The notes below the pieces were generated by a model. That model did no database searches. It had not been told where the DNA came from and saw only the letters and a list, made by a program, of their open reading frames with translations. The translations under genes and the position numbers were made by a program. From assembly GCA_023439125.1 (NCBI GenBank), contig JAEXOU010000002.1:1-52411 (forward strand): a stretch of DNA of 52,411 nt. The letters are read 5' to 3'. The stretch comes from Bacillota bacterium (lineage in GTDB: Bacteria > Bacillota > Clostridia > Lachnospirales > Lachnospiraceae). This document shows positions 45,160-52,411 of this stretch, one piece after another; positions within the stretch are counted from its first letter, which is position 1; the number at the start of each line of letters is the position of its first letter.

Positions 45160-46386
45160 ATGGATAAGCAGTATGTATGTACAGAAAGAGCGCATTTTAT
45201 GTGCCCTGATATGCATTTTGGAATCTCAATGAAATTAAACACACGATATGATATGAATAGGACACAATCAGTACTTAATGATATGGCAGATGCACATCCG
45301 TTTTTAAAAGCATTGATATCGTATGAGGAAGGAACAGAGCAGTTGTTTTACAACATTACAGACCATTCACAAATTAGTATGATTGTAAGAGAAGATGTGA
45401 CAAAGATTTGGGATGATTATAAGGAAATATCGCAACATGCATGGGATGTGTTTCATGAAGGGTTGTTGAAAGTTTTTATCTATCCAGAGGGAGAAGAGAT
45501 TACAATCTTATTTATCGTACATCATTTACTGGCAGATGGAAGAGGAGCCTTGGAGTTGGCTCAGGAATTCGCAGATTGTTATGTAGAAGGAAAGAAGAGT
45601 ACATATGTATCAGAACAATTGATGACAAGTATTGATGATTTACCTGAGAAAAGCAGGCTATCTGGTATAAGTAGAATTCTTATTAAAAGAGCAAATAAAC
45701 AATGGCTTAAGGAAGATAAAATAGTTACTTATGAGAAGTATTGTGACTTTATTAAAGAATACAAAAAGAAGAATGATGTATTATATGATACCTATTGTGT
45801 AGATGTAGATGATGTTTCTAAGATGAAAGAAACATGTAAGCAAAATGGCTTCACGATGAATGATTTGCTTATGGCCAATATGTATCTTAAGGCTGGAACA
45901 GAAAAAATTATTATTGCTGCAGATATACGTAAAGAATTTAAAGGATACAAATCAGGTGCATTAGGGAATTATTCCACAGCAATGGGGATTGTATGTAAAA
46001 CAAAGACGGATCATGTTATAAAGAAGGCTTTGGAAGTACATAAACAAGTGCAGAAACATATGAAAAAAATGTCGTCAAAAATGCTCGTGTTGGCATGCTA
46101 TTTTGATATAGAACCAACCTTGTTAGATGCAGCTGCGATATCTGCATTAGGAGGCTTTGATAGTAAAGCTGCATCATTTGTAGGGAAAGGGATGTTTGGA
46201 TTTGGCGAAGCGAAATCTTATAGCATTACAAATCTTGGGAGCATTACGAATAAAAATATGAAATCGGTTATGTTTATTCCACCTGCTTCACCAGCAGCAA
46301 AAATGACATTAGGTGTGGTGACTTTGAATGGGGAAATGAAAGCATGCTGCAGTAGGAATGTCAAGAGGGAGGCATTCATGATATGA
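45160..46386 (+). CDS. Condensation-domain-superfamily protein (putative acyltransferase)
   Basis: 408 residues from ATG 45160, after GGGAG. It has the HHxxxDG active-site motif as HHLLADG in FIVHHLLADGRGALELAQEF. The two-lobed chloramphenicol-acetyltransferase-like fold is further supported by the KMTLGVVTLNGEM-type C-terminus. It is shorter than NRPS condensation domains, matches stand-alone acyltransferases (alcohol or lipid type) and may modify a small metabolite. The stop overlaps the next start (ATGA at 46383-46386), so it is coupled to the nitroreductase. The substrate is unknown. Confidence 0.75.
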   Translation: MDKQYVCTERAHFMCPDMHFGISMKLNTRYDMNRTQSVLNDMADAHPFLKALISYEEGTEQLFYNITDHSQISMIVREDVTKIWDDYKEISQHAWDVFHEGLLKVFIYPEGEEITILFIVHHLLADGRGALELAQEFADCYVEGKKSTYVSEQLMTSIDDLPEKSRLSGISRILIKRANKQWLKEDKIVTYEKYCDFIKEYKKKNDVLYDTYCVDVDDVSKMKETCKQNGFTMNDLLMANMYLKAGTEKIIIAADIRKEFKGYKSGALGNYSTAMGIVCKTKTDHVIKKALEVHKQVQKHMKKMSSKMLVLACYFDIEPTLLDAAAISALGGFDSKAASFVGKGMFGFGEAKSYSITNLGSITNKNMKSVMFIPPASPAAKMTLGVVTLNGEMKACCSRNVKREAFMI

Positions 46387-46934
46387 GTATAATTGAAATA
46401 ATTGAAGGACGAAGAAGTTATCGAGGAAGATTTAAACAGATTCCTGTACCAAGAAAGGATCTGATTACGATTATGAATGCTGGCCTCGCAGCACCTTCAG
46501 GTTGTAATAAACAGACTACAAGTTTAATAGCAGTAGATGACCGGCTTGTGCTAGATAAAATCTTTAAAGTTATGACACCACCTGTTGGTGAAACAGCGCC
46601 AGCAATTATATGTGTTCTTACGCAAAGAATTTATGCCTATAGAGATAAATGTTATGCTGTTCAGGATTATTCTGCGGCAATTGAAAATATGTTACTTGCT
46701 ATTGTAGAATTGGGATATCAAAGTTGTTGGTATGAGGGGCATATTACAGATGATGATAGAATTTGTGATAGAATGGCAGAAATTCTTAAAGTGCCTGATA
46801 ATTATGAATTGGTATGTTTTCTTCCCGTAGGTATTGCTGAAAGTGAAGCAATTATGCCAAGGAAAAAAGATTTTCAGGAAAGAGCATGGTTTAATTGTTA
46901 TAAAAACGAGGAGGTGTTCGCTAATTTAAGTTGA
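46383..46934 (+). CDS. Nitroreductase-family protein
   Basis: 183 residues, overlapping the previous gene by four bases. N-terminal IIEGRRSYRGRFKQIPV and the GLAAPSGCNKQTTSLIAV segment match FMN-binding nitroreductases; the late GYQSCWYEGHITDDDRICDR stretch fits the second FMN or NADPH contact. It is near the short end of the family. It should be an FMN oxidoreductase acting with the condensation-type enzyme in one pathway under the TetR protein. The substrate is unknown. Confidence 0.85.
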   Translation: MSIIEIIEGRRSYRGRFKQIPVPRKDLITIMNAGLAAPSGCNKQTTSLIAVDDRLVLDKIFKVMTPPVGETAPAIICVLTQRIYAYRDKCYAVQDYSAAIENMLLAIVELGYQSCWYEGHITDDDRICDRMAEILKVPDNYELVCFLPVGIAESEAIMPRKKDFQERAWFNCYKNEEVFANLS

Positions 46935-46960
46935 TTTTGGATGCAGCAATATGAATTGAT

Positions 46961-47000
46961 AATAAAATTAAGTGCGCCTCTAGGCGCACTTAATTTTATT
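46961..47000. terminator. Perfect bidirectional terminator
   Basis: AATAAAATTAAGTGCGCC (46961-46978), loop TCTA and the exact complement (46983-47000). A/T-rich flanks on both sides; it serves the nitroreductase operon and the converging hydrolase gene, whose stop codon lies inside it (46996-46998). Confidence 0.9.
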
Positions 47001-48153
47001 CAACAAACATCCAAAACGGCATATCTTCTGGCTCATCAATATATTTAACTTCAATCAGTTCACATCCTGTCTCTGATTCCAGTTCTTTCTCTAATGACAT
47101 GCTAACATACTCAACACTTTGTGGTGAACCGAAAGCAATGGAAACGGTTGAATCTGTAACATCATAAATCATTGAACGAAGAGTACCAAAGTAGTCGGAA
47201 TATGCATGACAGCAAAGACCGTTTGGAATCTTATCTGTTAACAGCTTCTGTAAGTCATTCTTTGTTAATTCTTCATTTCTTGTGGTAAAACTGTGCAAAT
47301 ATTGTTCCAAAAATTGTTCGCGTGCGTATGAGAAATAACGTTTTTGTGGAAGTCTTTGCTTATGTTTCTCACCAAGAAAATGATTGAAACCATATACGTA
47401 AGGGTTCAAATTGCGCTCTATGATGTCAGACTTTCCATCAACTGTCTGAATCTCTGCTAATACTATATTTCCTGATTTATCTCCAATTATTATATTGGCA
47501 TTTGTACAGATTGGTAAGGTATTAAGTTTATTTAGCGCTTCACTAGTAGTTGAACAAGTATCAAGCATTATTCTGACAAGAAGTGCGAAGGAAAGTCCCT
47601 CCTTTTCACCTATGGATGGATTCACGAAATCAAGGCTAGTGATACCGATACATAAGCCCTTTTCGTTGATGCCATCAAATCGTCCGATATGAAATAGTGA
47701 GAATCCCATATGACTGTAGCTGCCTTCTGCTTGCTCAACTATATATGAGAATTCATCTTCAAAAGAGTATTCATAACTTTGACCGATATAAGCATGGCCG
47801 TTTTCAGTTAAACATCGGTCGATACCAAAAACTGAGCATGCACAAGGTTTTTCAATACCCATACCATTAAGCAAGAGCTTATGCAAATGATTTAGCGGTA
47901 CTTGTAAGCCATCTGCTAATCCTCTCACCTCGTCTCCAAGACCAGGATCAATTTGATTTAAATAATTGCATCTCTTTTCTGCTTTTTCAAGTGTTAATTC
48001 AAGTATTTCTGTTTTGTTAGGAAGTTCTAAGGGAGAGGTCAACCATTCAACATAAGGTTTATTTTGTTCGTATAGTATTGCTCCTGATTGTTTACCAATA
48101 TCATAGTGTGTGCCCTTAAGAACTAATTTCTGATAGACTACGTTCTGATTCAT
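46996..48153 (-). CDS. C45-type N-terminal-nucleophile hydrolase / acyltransferase-like protein
   Basis: 385 residues from ATG 48153, after GGAGG; an upstream ATG at 48189 has no such site. The layout fits the acyl-CoA:6-APA acyltransferase/choloylglycine-like peptidase C45 group: VLKGTHYDIGKQSGAILYEQ, then DEVRGLADGLQVPLNHLHKL and a Cys motif KPCACSVFGIDR followed by a GHAYIGQSYEY stretch that resembles the conserved N-terminal beta strand after the nucleophile. Autocleavage before a Cys in this motif would give the active enzyme. The substrate is unknown; bile acid or penicillin type activity is not implied. Confidence 0.75.
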   Translation of the reverse strand: MNQNVVYQKLVLKGTHYDIGKQSGAILYEQNKPYVEWLTSPLELPNKTEILELTLEKAEKRCNYLNQIDPGLGDEVRGLADGLQVPLNHLHKLLLNGMGIEKPCACSVFGIDRCLTENGHAYIGQSYEYSFEDEFSYIVEQAEGSYSHMGFSLFHIGRFDGINEKGLCIGITSLDFVNPSIGEKEGLSFALLVRIMLDTCSTTSEALNKLNTLPICTNANIIIGDKSGNIVLAEIQTVDGKSDIIERNLNPYVYGFNHFLGEKHKQRLPQKRYFSYAREQFLEQYLHSFTTRNEELTKNDLQKLLTDKIPNGLCCHAYSDYFGTLRSMIYDVTDSTVSIAFGSPQSVEYVSMSLEKELESETGCELIEVKYIDEPEDMPFWMFVE

Positions 48154-48293
48154 ATTTACCTCCACTAATTGTTTGATAGTTGATTGCATAATGTGTATAT
48201 ATACATAATAGGAGAGTAATTCATTATAGTCTTGACTTTTCTTGCCAAAATCTGTCCGTAATAGCTTGATTTGTAGTTATCTGGTAAATTTAA

Positions 48294-48322
48294 TTGAATA
48301 ACCTTATTGATTATGATATATT
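48294..48322 (+). promoter_or_regulatory. Promoter for the MFS leader and transporter
   Basis: TTGAAT (48294-48299), 17 bases and TATATT (48317-48322). The leader ORF starts 44 bases downstream. Confidence 0.65.
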
Positions 48323-48365
48323 AGTTGATATTAGGTATGTAAGCTGATATGGAGGTGAGAATACA

Positions 48366-48404
48366 ATGAATGTTACAATAGAATGGAATGATACTGGACA
48401 ATAA
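48366..48404 (+). CDS. 12-residue leader peptide upstream of the MFS gene
   Basis: ATG 48366 follows GGAGGTGAG, a strong ribosome site, and encodes MNVTIEWNDTGQ before TAA 48402-48404. It is far too short for a protein domain but placed as leader peptides are in inducible resistance genes. See the attenuator downstream. Confidence 0.5.
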   Translation: MNVTIEWNDTGQ

Positions 48405-48425
48405 TACCGGTGTATCCGAGGTCCC

Positions 48426-48466
48426 CCTTTCTATGGAATCAGAAAGTTTAATTATTGAAAGGAAGG
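48426..48466 (+). promoter_or_regulatory. Possible translational attenuator before the MFS gene
   Basis: CCTTTC (48426-48431) can pair with GAAAGG (48457-48462), the start of the MFS ribosome site GAAAGGAAGG. CTTTCT (48427-48432) can instead pair with AGAAAG (48441-48446), freeing it. The two stems exclude each other. Confidence 0.4.
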
Positions 48467-48475
48467 ACATAGGAT

Positions 48476-49678
48476 ATGAATGCAAAGTTATTTTTTATTT
48501 ACAAGTTATTAAAGGATTTAGTACCAATATATCCGGTATATTTACTTCTGTTTGAGTCCAAGGGATTATCACTTTCACAGATTTCTTTATTGCTTGCCAT
48601 CTGGTCGATAGCGGTTGTACTGCTTGAAGTGCCTACTGGTATTTTAGCAGATTATTGGAATAGGAAAAACATGATTCTCATTGGAGGGTTATGCAAGGCA
48701 GCCTGTTATATTATTTGGTTTTTCTCAGAAGGATTTGTACTTTATGCTTTAGGTTTTATCTTATGGGGCATTAGTGGATCATTTTGTTCAGGCTCTGAAG
48801 AAGCACTGTTGTTTGATAACCTGAAATTACACGGGCAAGAAGAAAGCTTTGACAGGGTATATGGCAAAGGGAACTTTTATGCCAATCTTGGTGTAGCTCT
48901 ATCATGCTTAATGGGTGGTTTTCTTTCTTCTCTAATCACCTTTAAGGGTGTGCTTATCCTTTCTGCATTATTTGTGCTGATTTCCACCTTTTTTGCATCT
49001 AAACTCAAAGAAGTAAACTATTTTAGGATACAAAAAGATGAAAACCAGGGTAAAGATAGTTCTCGTCCATTAGCTACAATCATTGATGCAGCTGCTTTTT
49101 GTGTTAAGAATAAGCTACTGTTAACGGTTGTTCTTATGCTTGTGCTAGTGATAGGCACTGCAGGCATTATTGATGAATACGACTCGTTGATTGCCCAAAG
49201 CTATGGTTTAAACATTGAGCTAATAGGTGTATGGATTAGCATTCGGTATGCACTGGAGGCGTTAGGTGGAAGATTTGCATACCGTTATAAGCAGTTATTC
49301 TTAAAAATAGGTATAAAGAAAGAGTTTTATTCGATATTCTTACTATGCTTTTTTGCAGGAATTTGTTTAGCAGTTTCGATATCGATACATAGTATAGCCT
49401 TAGTGCCACTATATGGGTTGTTTTTTATGTTTATGGCTTCCGCAGGAGTCCTTCAGGAGGAATATCTTCAGAAAAGAATTGAGGAACAGGGGCGTTCAAC
49501 GGTGCATTCTATCATATCATTACTACATAACCTTTATGGAATTGCATTTTTTAGTGTGTTTGCCCTTGTAATATCAGGTTCAAGCATTCAACTTACGATT
49601 ACAATTATTGCATTTTACATCGTCATTCTCAGTGTAGTATTATGTCTAAAATACTGGGGAATTACAAAAAATAAATAA
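48476..49678 (+). CDS. MFS transporter, probable drug or metabolite exporter
   Basis: 400 residues with about 12 membrane helices. The MFS motif A occurs as GILADYWNRKN (about 57-67) after the second helix, and a charged central loop (about 190-205) separates the two halves. The family resembles multidrug/metabolite exporters of Firmicutes without clear substrate signals. The main ribosome site is GAAAGGAAGG (48457-48466), nine bases before the ATG and possibly hidden by the upstream hairpin. Leader peptide and hairpin in front suggest that translation is induced by an inhibitor of ribosomes. That is an inference. Confidence 0.85.
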   Translation: MNAKLFFIYKLLKDLVPIYPVYLLLFESKGLSLSQISLLLAIWSIAVVLLEVPTGILADYWNRKNMILIGGLCKAACYIIWFFSEGFVLYALGFILWGISGSFCSGSEEALLFDNLKLHGQEESFDRVYGKGNFYANLGVALSCLMGGFLSSLITFKGVLILSALFVLISTFFASKLKEVNYFRIQKDENQGKDSSRPLATIIDAAAFCVKNKLLLTVVLMLVLVIGTAGIIDEYDSLIAQSYGLNIELIGVWISIRYALEALGGRFAYRYKQLFLKIGIKKEFYSIFLLCFFAGICLAVSISIHSIALVPLYGLFFMFMASAGVLQEEYLQKRIEEQGRSTVHSIISLLHNLYGIAFFSVFALVISGSSIQLTITIIAFYIVILSVVLCLKYWGITKNK

Positions 49679-49776
49679 TTTGCTTGAATATATGTACATT
49701 TCATACAGACACAGTTGCTTGTAACCTAAAGAATCCGATAAAGGATGCACGGTTGTAGGAATATCCAGATGGGAAG

Positions 49777-49815
49777 AGATGCACTAGACATATTACTTGT
49801 TTGGTGCATCTTGCT
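49777..49815 (+). terminator. Terminator of the MFS gene
   Basis: AGATGCAC (49777-49784) pairs with GTGCATCT (49804-49811), followed by T-rich bases. About 100 bases after the MFS stop. The remaining bases to 49,960 hold no recognised feature. Confidence 0.65.
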
Positions 49816-49974
49816 TTATTACTTGGTTAGAAATGGAACCAAGGTAGTTGTAAGACGATATCAGGCACAAGATATGAAAGAGCAGGATAAAAAAATTGTA
49901 TATCATATGGTATAATCTTTCATGTGTGACTATATGGAATAGTGACGAATAGACATTACCGGAGGAAATTGAAA

Positions 49975-50742
49975 TTGAATCAACAGAAAGACAAGAATAA
50001 ACATCTCTTTCGAAAGGTACTTTTAGGCATCCTTGCTGTATTTTTAGTCCTTGGTATCGCCAGCTTTATCTATATCAAGGATTACTATCATGCTGATTAC
50101 GTAGCAATAGATGAGTATCGAGTAAAGACAGGATATAAGATTCCAACAGAAACGTTAGAAAATGGTTACAAGGTCTATGCTCCAGAGGGTGCAACCACAG
50201 GGCTTATCTTCTACCCTGGTGGTAAAGTGGAATACACTTCGTATGAACCTCTTATGGAAACCTGTGCAAGTTACGGTATCCTCTGCATTTTAGTAGAGAT
50301 GCCTGGAAATTTAGCCATTTTTGATAGGAATGCAGCGGATGGATTACAAGAACAGTATCCCAAGATAACCTCTTGGTATATCGGAGGCCATTCATTAGGG
50401 GGTGCTATGGCAGCTTCTTATGTTGCAGATCGTGAAGAAAGTTTTGATGGCTTGATTTTACTAGGTGCATACTCGACAAAAGACCTTACAGACACAGACC
50501 TTCATGTACTTTCCATTTATGGCAGTGAAGATCAAGTTCTAAATCGTATAAAATACGAAGAGTATAAACCATATCTTCCAACTGACTATCAGGAAGTTAT
50601 CATAGAGGGCGGGTGCCATGCTGGATTTGGCATGTATGGAGTACAGAATGGCGATGGAACGCCAACGATTACGAATGAAGAACAGATTACACAGACTGCA
50701 CAGCAGATTTTGAATATGATAGAGATGAATTTGAACGAATAA
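49975..50742 (+). CDS. Membrane-anchored alpha/beta hydrolase
   Basis: 255 residues from TTG 49975, nine bases after GGAGG (49961-49965); GTG 49942 and TTG 49969 are alternatives. A basic N-terminus and one transmembrane helix (about 14-35) lead to an outside alpha/beta hydrolase fold. GLIFYPGGKVEY forms the oxyanion side, the nucleophile Ser lies in GGHSLGG, Asp in YGSEDQVL and His in EGGCHAGFG. This fits the alpha/beta hydrolase fold-5 family of secreted or anchored Firmicutes hydrolases. The substrate is unknown. The GNAT gene follows after 52 bases and may share the transcript. Confidence 0.85.
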   Translation: MNQQKDKNKHLFRKVLLGILAVFLVLGIASFIYIKDYYHADYVAIDEYRVKTGYKIPTETLENGYKVYAPEGATTGLIFYPGGKVEYTSYEPLMETCASYGILCILVEMPGNLAIFDRNAADGLQEQYPKITSWYIGGHSLGGAMAASYVADREESFDGLILLGAYSTKDLTDTDLHVLSIYGSEDQVLNRIKYEEYKPYLPTDYQEVIIEGGCHAGFGMYGVQNGDGTPTITNEEQITQTAQQILNMIEMNLNE

Positions 50743-50794
50743 AAGAAAAGGAATAGAAGTGATAGAAAGAATAGAAGGAATAGAGGGGACGAAT

Positions 50795-51247
50795 ATGTTA
50801 GAGATTTTTTCGATGACACAAGGACATGAACATTGGGAAGAAACGATTGCTTTTGCGGAAAATTGTTCATGGAAGGCAGGCAAGTTTTTAGCTGAATCGA
50901 TGAGACAAAATGATTTTCTTGAATGGGAGAGAGTTTTTACGGTATACGATGATGGAAAAATTGCTGGGTACTGTACGTTCACAGAAAAAGATGAACTACC
51001 TGAAATATATAATTTTTCACCATTTATAGGATTTGTCTTTATAGATGAGGAACACAGAGGAAAGAGGATTTCCGAGGTACTAATTCAAAATGTTATTCGA
51101 TATGCGAAAGAACTTGGTTATGATGAGATCTATATTATGAGTGGAGAGATTGGTCTATATGAGAAATATGGATTTGTAAAAATTGGAGATTGTGAAACAA
51201 TTTATGGTACTACTGACCAATTATTTAAAAGAACTACAGAAGTGTAA
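50795..51247 (+). CDS. GNAT-family N-acetyltransferase
   Basis: 150 residues from ATG 50795, with GAGGGG seven bases upstream. GNAT motif A is seen as GFVFIDEEHRGKRISEVLIQ, with the R/Q-x-x-G-x-G/A-like acetyl-CoA loop as HRGKRIS. LYEKYGFVKIGD is the usual end of the fold. The acceptor is unknown. It lies after the alpha/beta hydrolase gene and before a clear terminator. Confidence 0.87.
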   Translation: MLEIFSMTQGHEHWEETIAFAENCSWKAGKFLAESMRQNDFLEWERVFTVYDDGKIAGYCTFTEKDELPEIYNFSPFIGFVFIDEEHRGKRISEVLIQNVIRYAKELGYDEIYIMSGEIGLYEKYGFVKIGDCETIYGTTDQLFKRTTEV

Positions 51248-51341
51248 TAAAGATAATTCTTATTCGTTGTTATTTGAAAATCATCCGATGAGGTTAAGAC
51301 GGTTTCATATTAATTTGGAATATAACAACGGTTTAAGTTGT

Positions 51342-51388
51342 AAAGGCAGATGAAATGCAGACATTACGTTGCAATCATCTGCTTTTTT
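51342..51388 (+). terminator. Terminator of the GNAT gene
   Basis: AAAGGCAGATGA (51342-51353) pairs with TCATCTGCTTTTTT (51375-51388). Confidence 0.88.
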
Positions 51389-51410
51389 ACATTAAAAGGG
51401 AAAAATAGTG

Positions 51411-51439
51411 TTGATTTTTAAACATTGATATGATATATT
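51411..51439 (+). promoter_or_regulatory. Promoter of the CBM3-containing gene
   Basis: TTGATT (51411-51416), 17 bases and TATATT (51434-51439), 50 bases before the start codon. Confidence 0.65.
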
Positions 51440-51489
51440 GTCATGGGCTTACAATTATTACTAATTATTTCAATATTAAGGAGGAATTT

Positions 51490-52411
51490 ATGAAACAAAA
51501 AAACAGAAGATTTATAAGACTTGCTACAATACTCATATTGTGCACTATTCTAATCTCTGTATTTCCGATAATGGAATCATCTGCCCAAGCAGCCAATGAG
51601 CCATCCATAAAAGTAGAAGCTTACAATGGAAATACAACAAAAATAAACAATACGCTTTTTCCTTGGTTTAAAATAACCAATACAGGGAATGCAGATATCC
51701 CTTTAACAGATATTAGTGCTAGATATTACTACACAATTGATGGTATAAAGCCGCAAAAATTCTGGTGCGACTGGTGCAGTAAGGGTGATATTAGTATGGT
51801 ATCAGGAAAATTTGTTATGCTTGAATCCACTCAGGATACGATTGATACATATTTTGAAATTGGGTTTATTAATACAAACAGTATACTTAAACCTGGTGAA
51901 AGTGTCGAAGCACATATCCGTATTGCGAAGGAGGATTGGAGTACATATAATCAAGAGAACGATTTTTCATTCAATAGTTCAGCCAACACTTATGTGGCTC
52001 AGGATAAGATTGTTGGTTTAATTAAAGAGAATCTTGTATGGGGAAATAACCCGATTACTGATGTTAATGACACAATCAACAAAGGTAGTCTGGAGGGACG
52101 AATTAAAGATGCTGTCAAACATATTGATATTTCTGGTGCAAAGATCAGTCTTTATAAAGAAACATCTTTAGGATATGAGAAGGTATCTAGTACAATCTCT
52201 GATTCGGAAGGACTTTACAAAATTTCACTTCCTATTGGCGAATACAAGGCAGTAGTAGAAAAAGATAATTATATCTCAGCTGTTAATTATTTAAAGATTC
52301 AGGAAGGAATTACAACATACAGCCCTGAGTTACAAATTGTCAGTGATGAGTACGCTGGACTTGGTACAGCATCAGGAACTGTTAAAAATGCCTTTACTGG
52401 ACTAGGTATCG
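51490..52411 (+). CDS. Secreted CBM3-type carbohydrate-binding protein (3' end outside window)
   Basis: The frame starts at ATG 51490, after AAGGAGGAA, and is open to the window end (307 codons). A signal peptide (ILILCTILISVFPIMESSAQA) is followed by a family 3 carbohydrate-binding module (about 36-185) with SIKVEAYNGNT, FKITNTGNADIPLTDISARY, FWCDWCSKGD and a long FSFNSSANTYV stretch. CBM3 binds cellulose or chitin. After VWGNNP comes a carboxypeptidase-regulatory-like repeat (LEGRIKDAVKHIDISGAKIS), and a second begins before the edge (ASGTVKNAFTGLGI). The rest may hold enzyme domains or more repeats. It suggests plant-cell-wall attachment or breakdown. Confidence 0.88.
   Translation, partial: MKQKNRRFIRLATILILCTILISVFPIMESSAQAANEPSIKVEAYNGNTTKINNTLFPWFKITNTGNADIPLTDISARYYYTIDGIKPQKFWCDWCSKGDISMVSGKFVMLESTQDTIDTYFEIGFINTNSILKPGESVEAHIRIAKEDWSTYNQENDFSFNSSANTYVAQDKIVGLIKENLVWGNNPITDVNDTINKGSLEGRIKDAVKHIDISGAKISLYKETSLGYEKVSSTISDSEGLYKISLPIGEYKAVVEKDNYISAVNYLKIQEGITTYSPELQIVSDEYAGLGTASGTVKNAFTGLGI

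Overview
The window looks like chromosomal DNA of an anaerobic, low-GC, spore-former-type Firmicute of the family Lachnospiraceae. The gene content resembles a plant-polysaccharide-degrading Clostridium such as Lachnoclostridium phytofermentans. That is an inference from gene families and AT-rich codon use, not from a database match. Support comes from strong GGAGG-type ribosome sites, SLH-anchored surface proteins, a CBM3-type secreted protein, a leucine T-box and DUF1836 and YerC-type regulators. No rRNA, tRNA or CRISPR array was seen.

Layout. 1-5.0 kb: a type I secretion-like operon. It holds the C-terminal tail of a probable exported substrate, an HlyB-type ABC transporter with a catalytically dead C39-like domain, an HlyD-type adaptor and a TolC-like helical protein, which is odd for a monoderm. 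5.2-9.3 kb: a DUF5050-type protein, PheA and an HtrA-type protease. 9.4-16.0 kb: one giant surface protein with about eleven Calx-beta repeats and C-terminal SLH domains. 16.2-19.8 kb: a heterodimeric ABC exporter. 19.8-21.5 kb: decayed and frameshifted small genes.

21.6-30.2 kb is the most unusual region. A NitT/TauT/NMT1-type substrate-binding lipoprotein gene is split by a 7,562-bp element. The element carries a LysR regulator, a TAXI-TRAP transporter (binding lipoprotein plus fused permease), a PHP-domain hydrolase, a small gene and a 616-residue large serine integrase. Removing the element restores the interrupted gene in frame. Its two ends carry a perfect 15-bp inverted repeat placed symmetrically around a GGTG core, so attP, attB and the crossover point can be reconstructed from the sequence alone.

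30.3-38.6 kb: a secreted beta-helix protein, an acidic membrane protein, PcrA helicase, DUF1836 and YerC-type regulators and an RlmD-type 23S rRNA methyltransferase. 38.7-41.5 kb: a compositionally distinct lipoprotein metallopeptidase with tandem repeats and a YitT/YczE-type membrane protein. 41.6-43.6 kb: leuA under a leucine T-box. 43.8-52.4 kb: a small DUF1874-like protein, a CorC remnant, a TetR / condensation-domain / nitroreductase cluster, a C45-type hydrolase, an MFS exporter behind a possible leader-peptide attenuator, an alpha/beta hydrolase, a GNAT enzyme and the start of a CBM3-containing secreted protein.

Coding starts were chosen by ribosome-site spacing, so several differ from the longest open frame. 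Family names come from motifs read by eye. No search or folding program was run.
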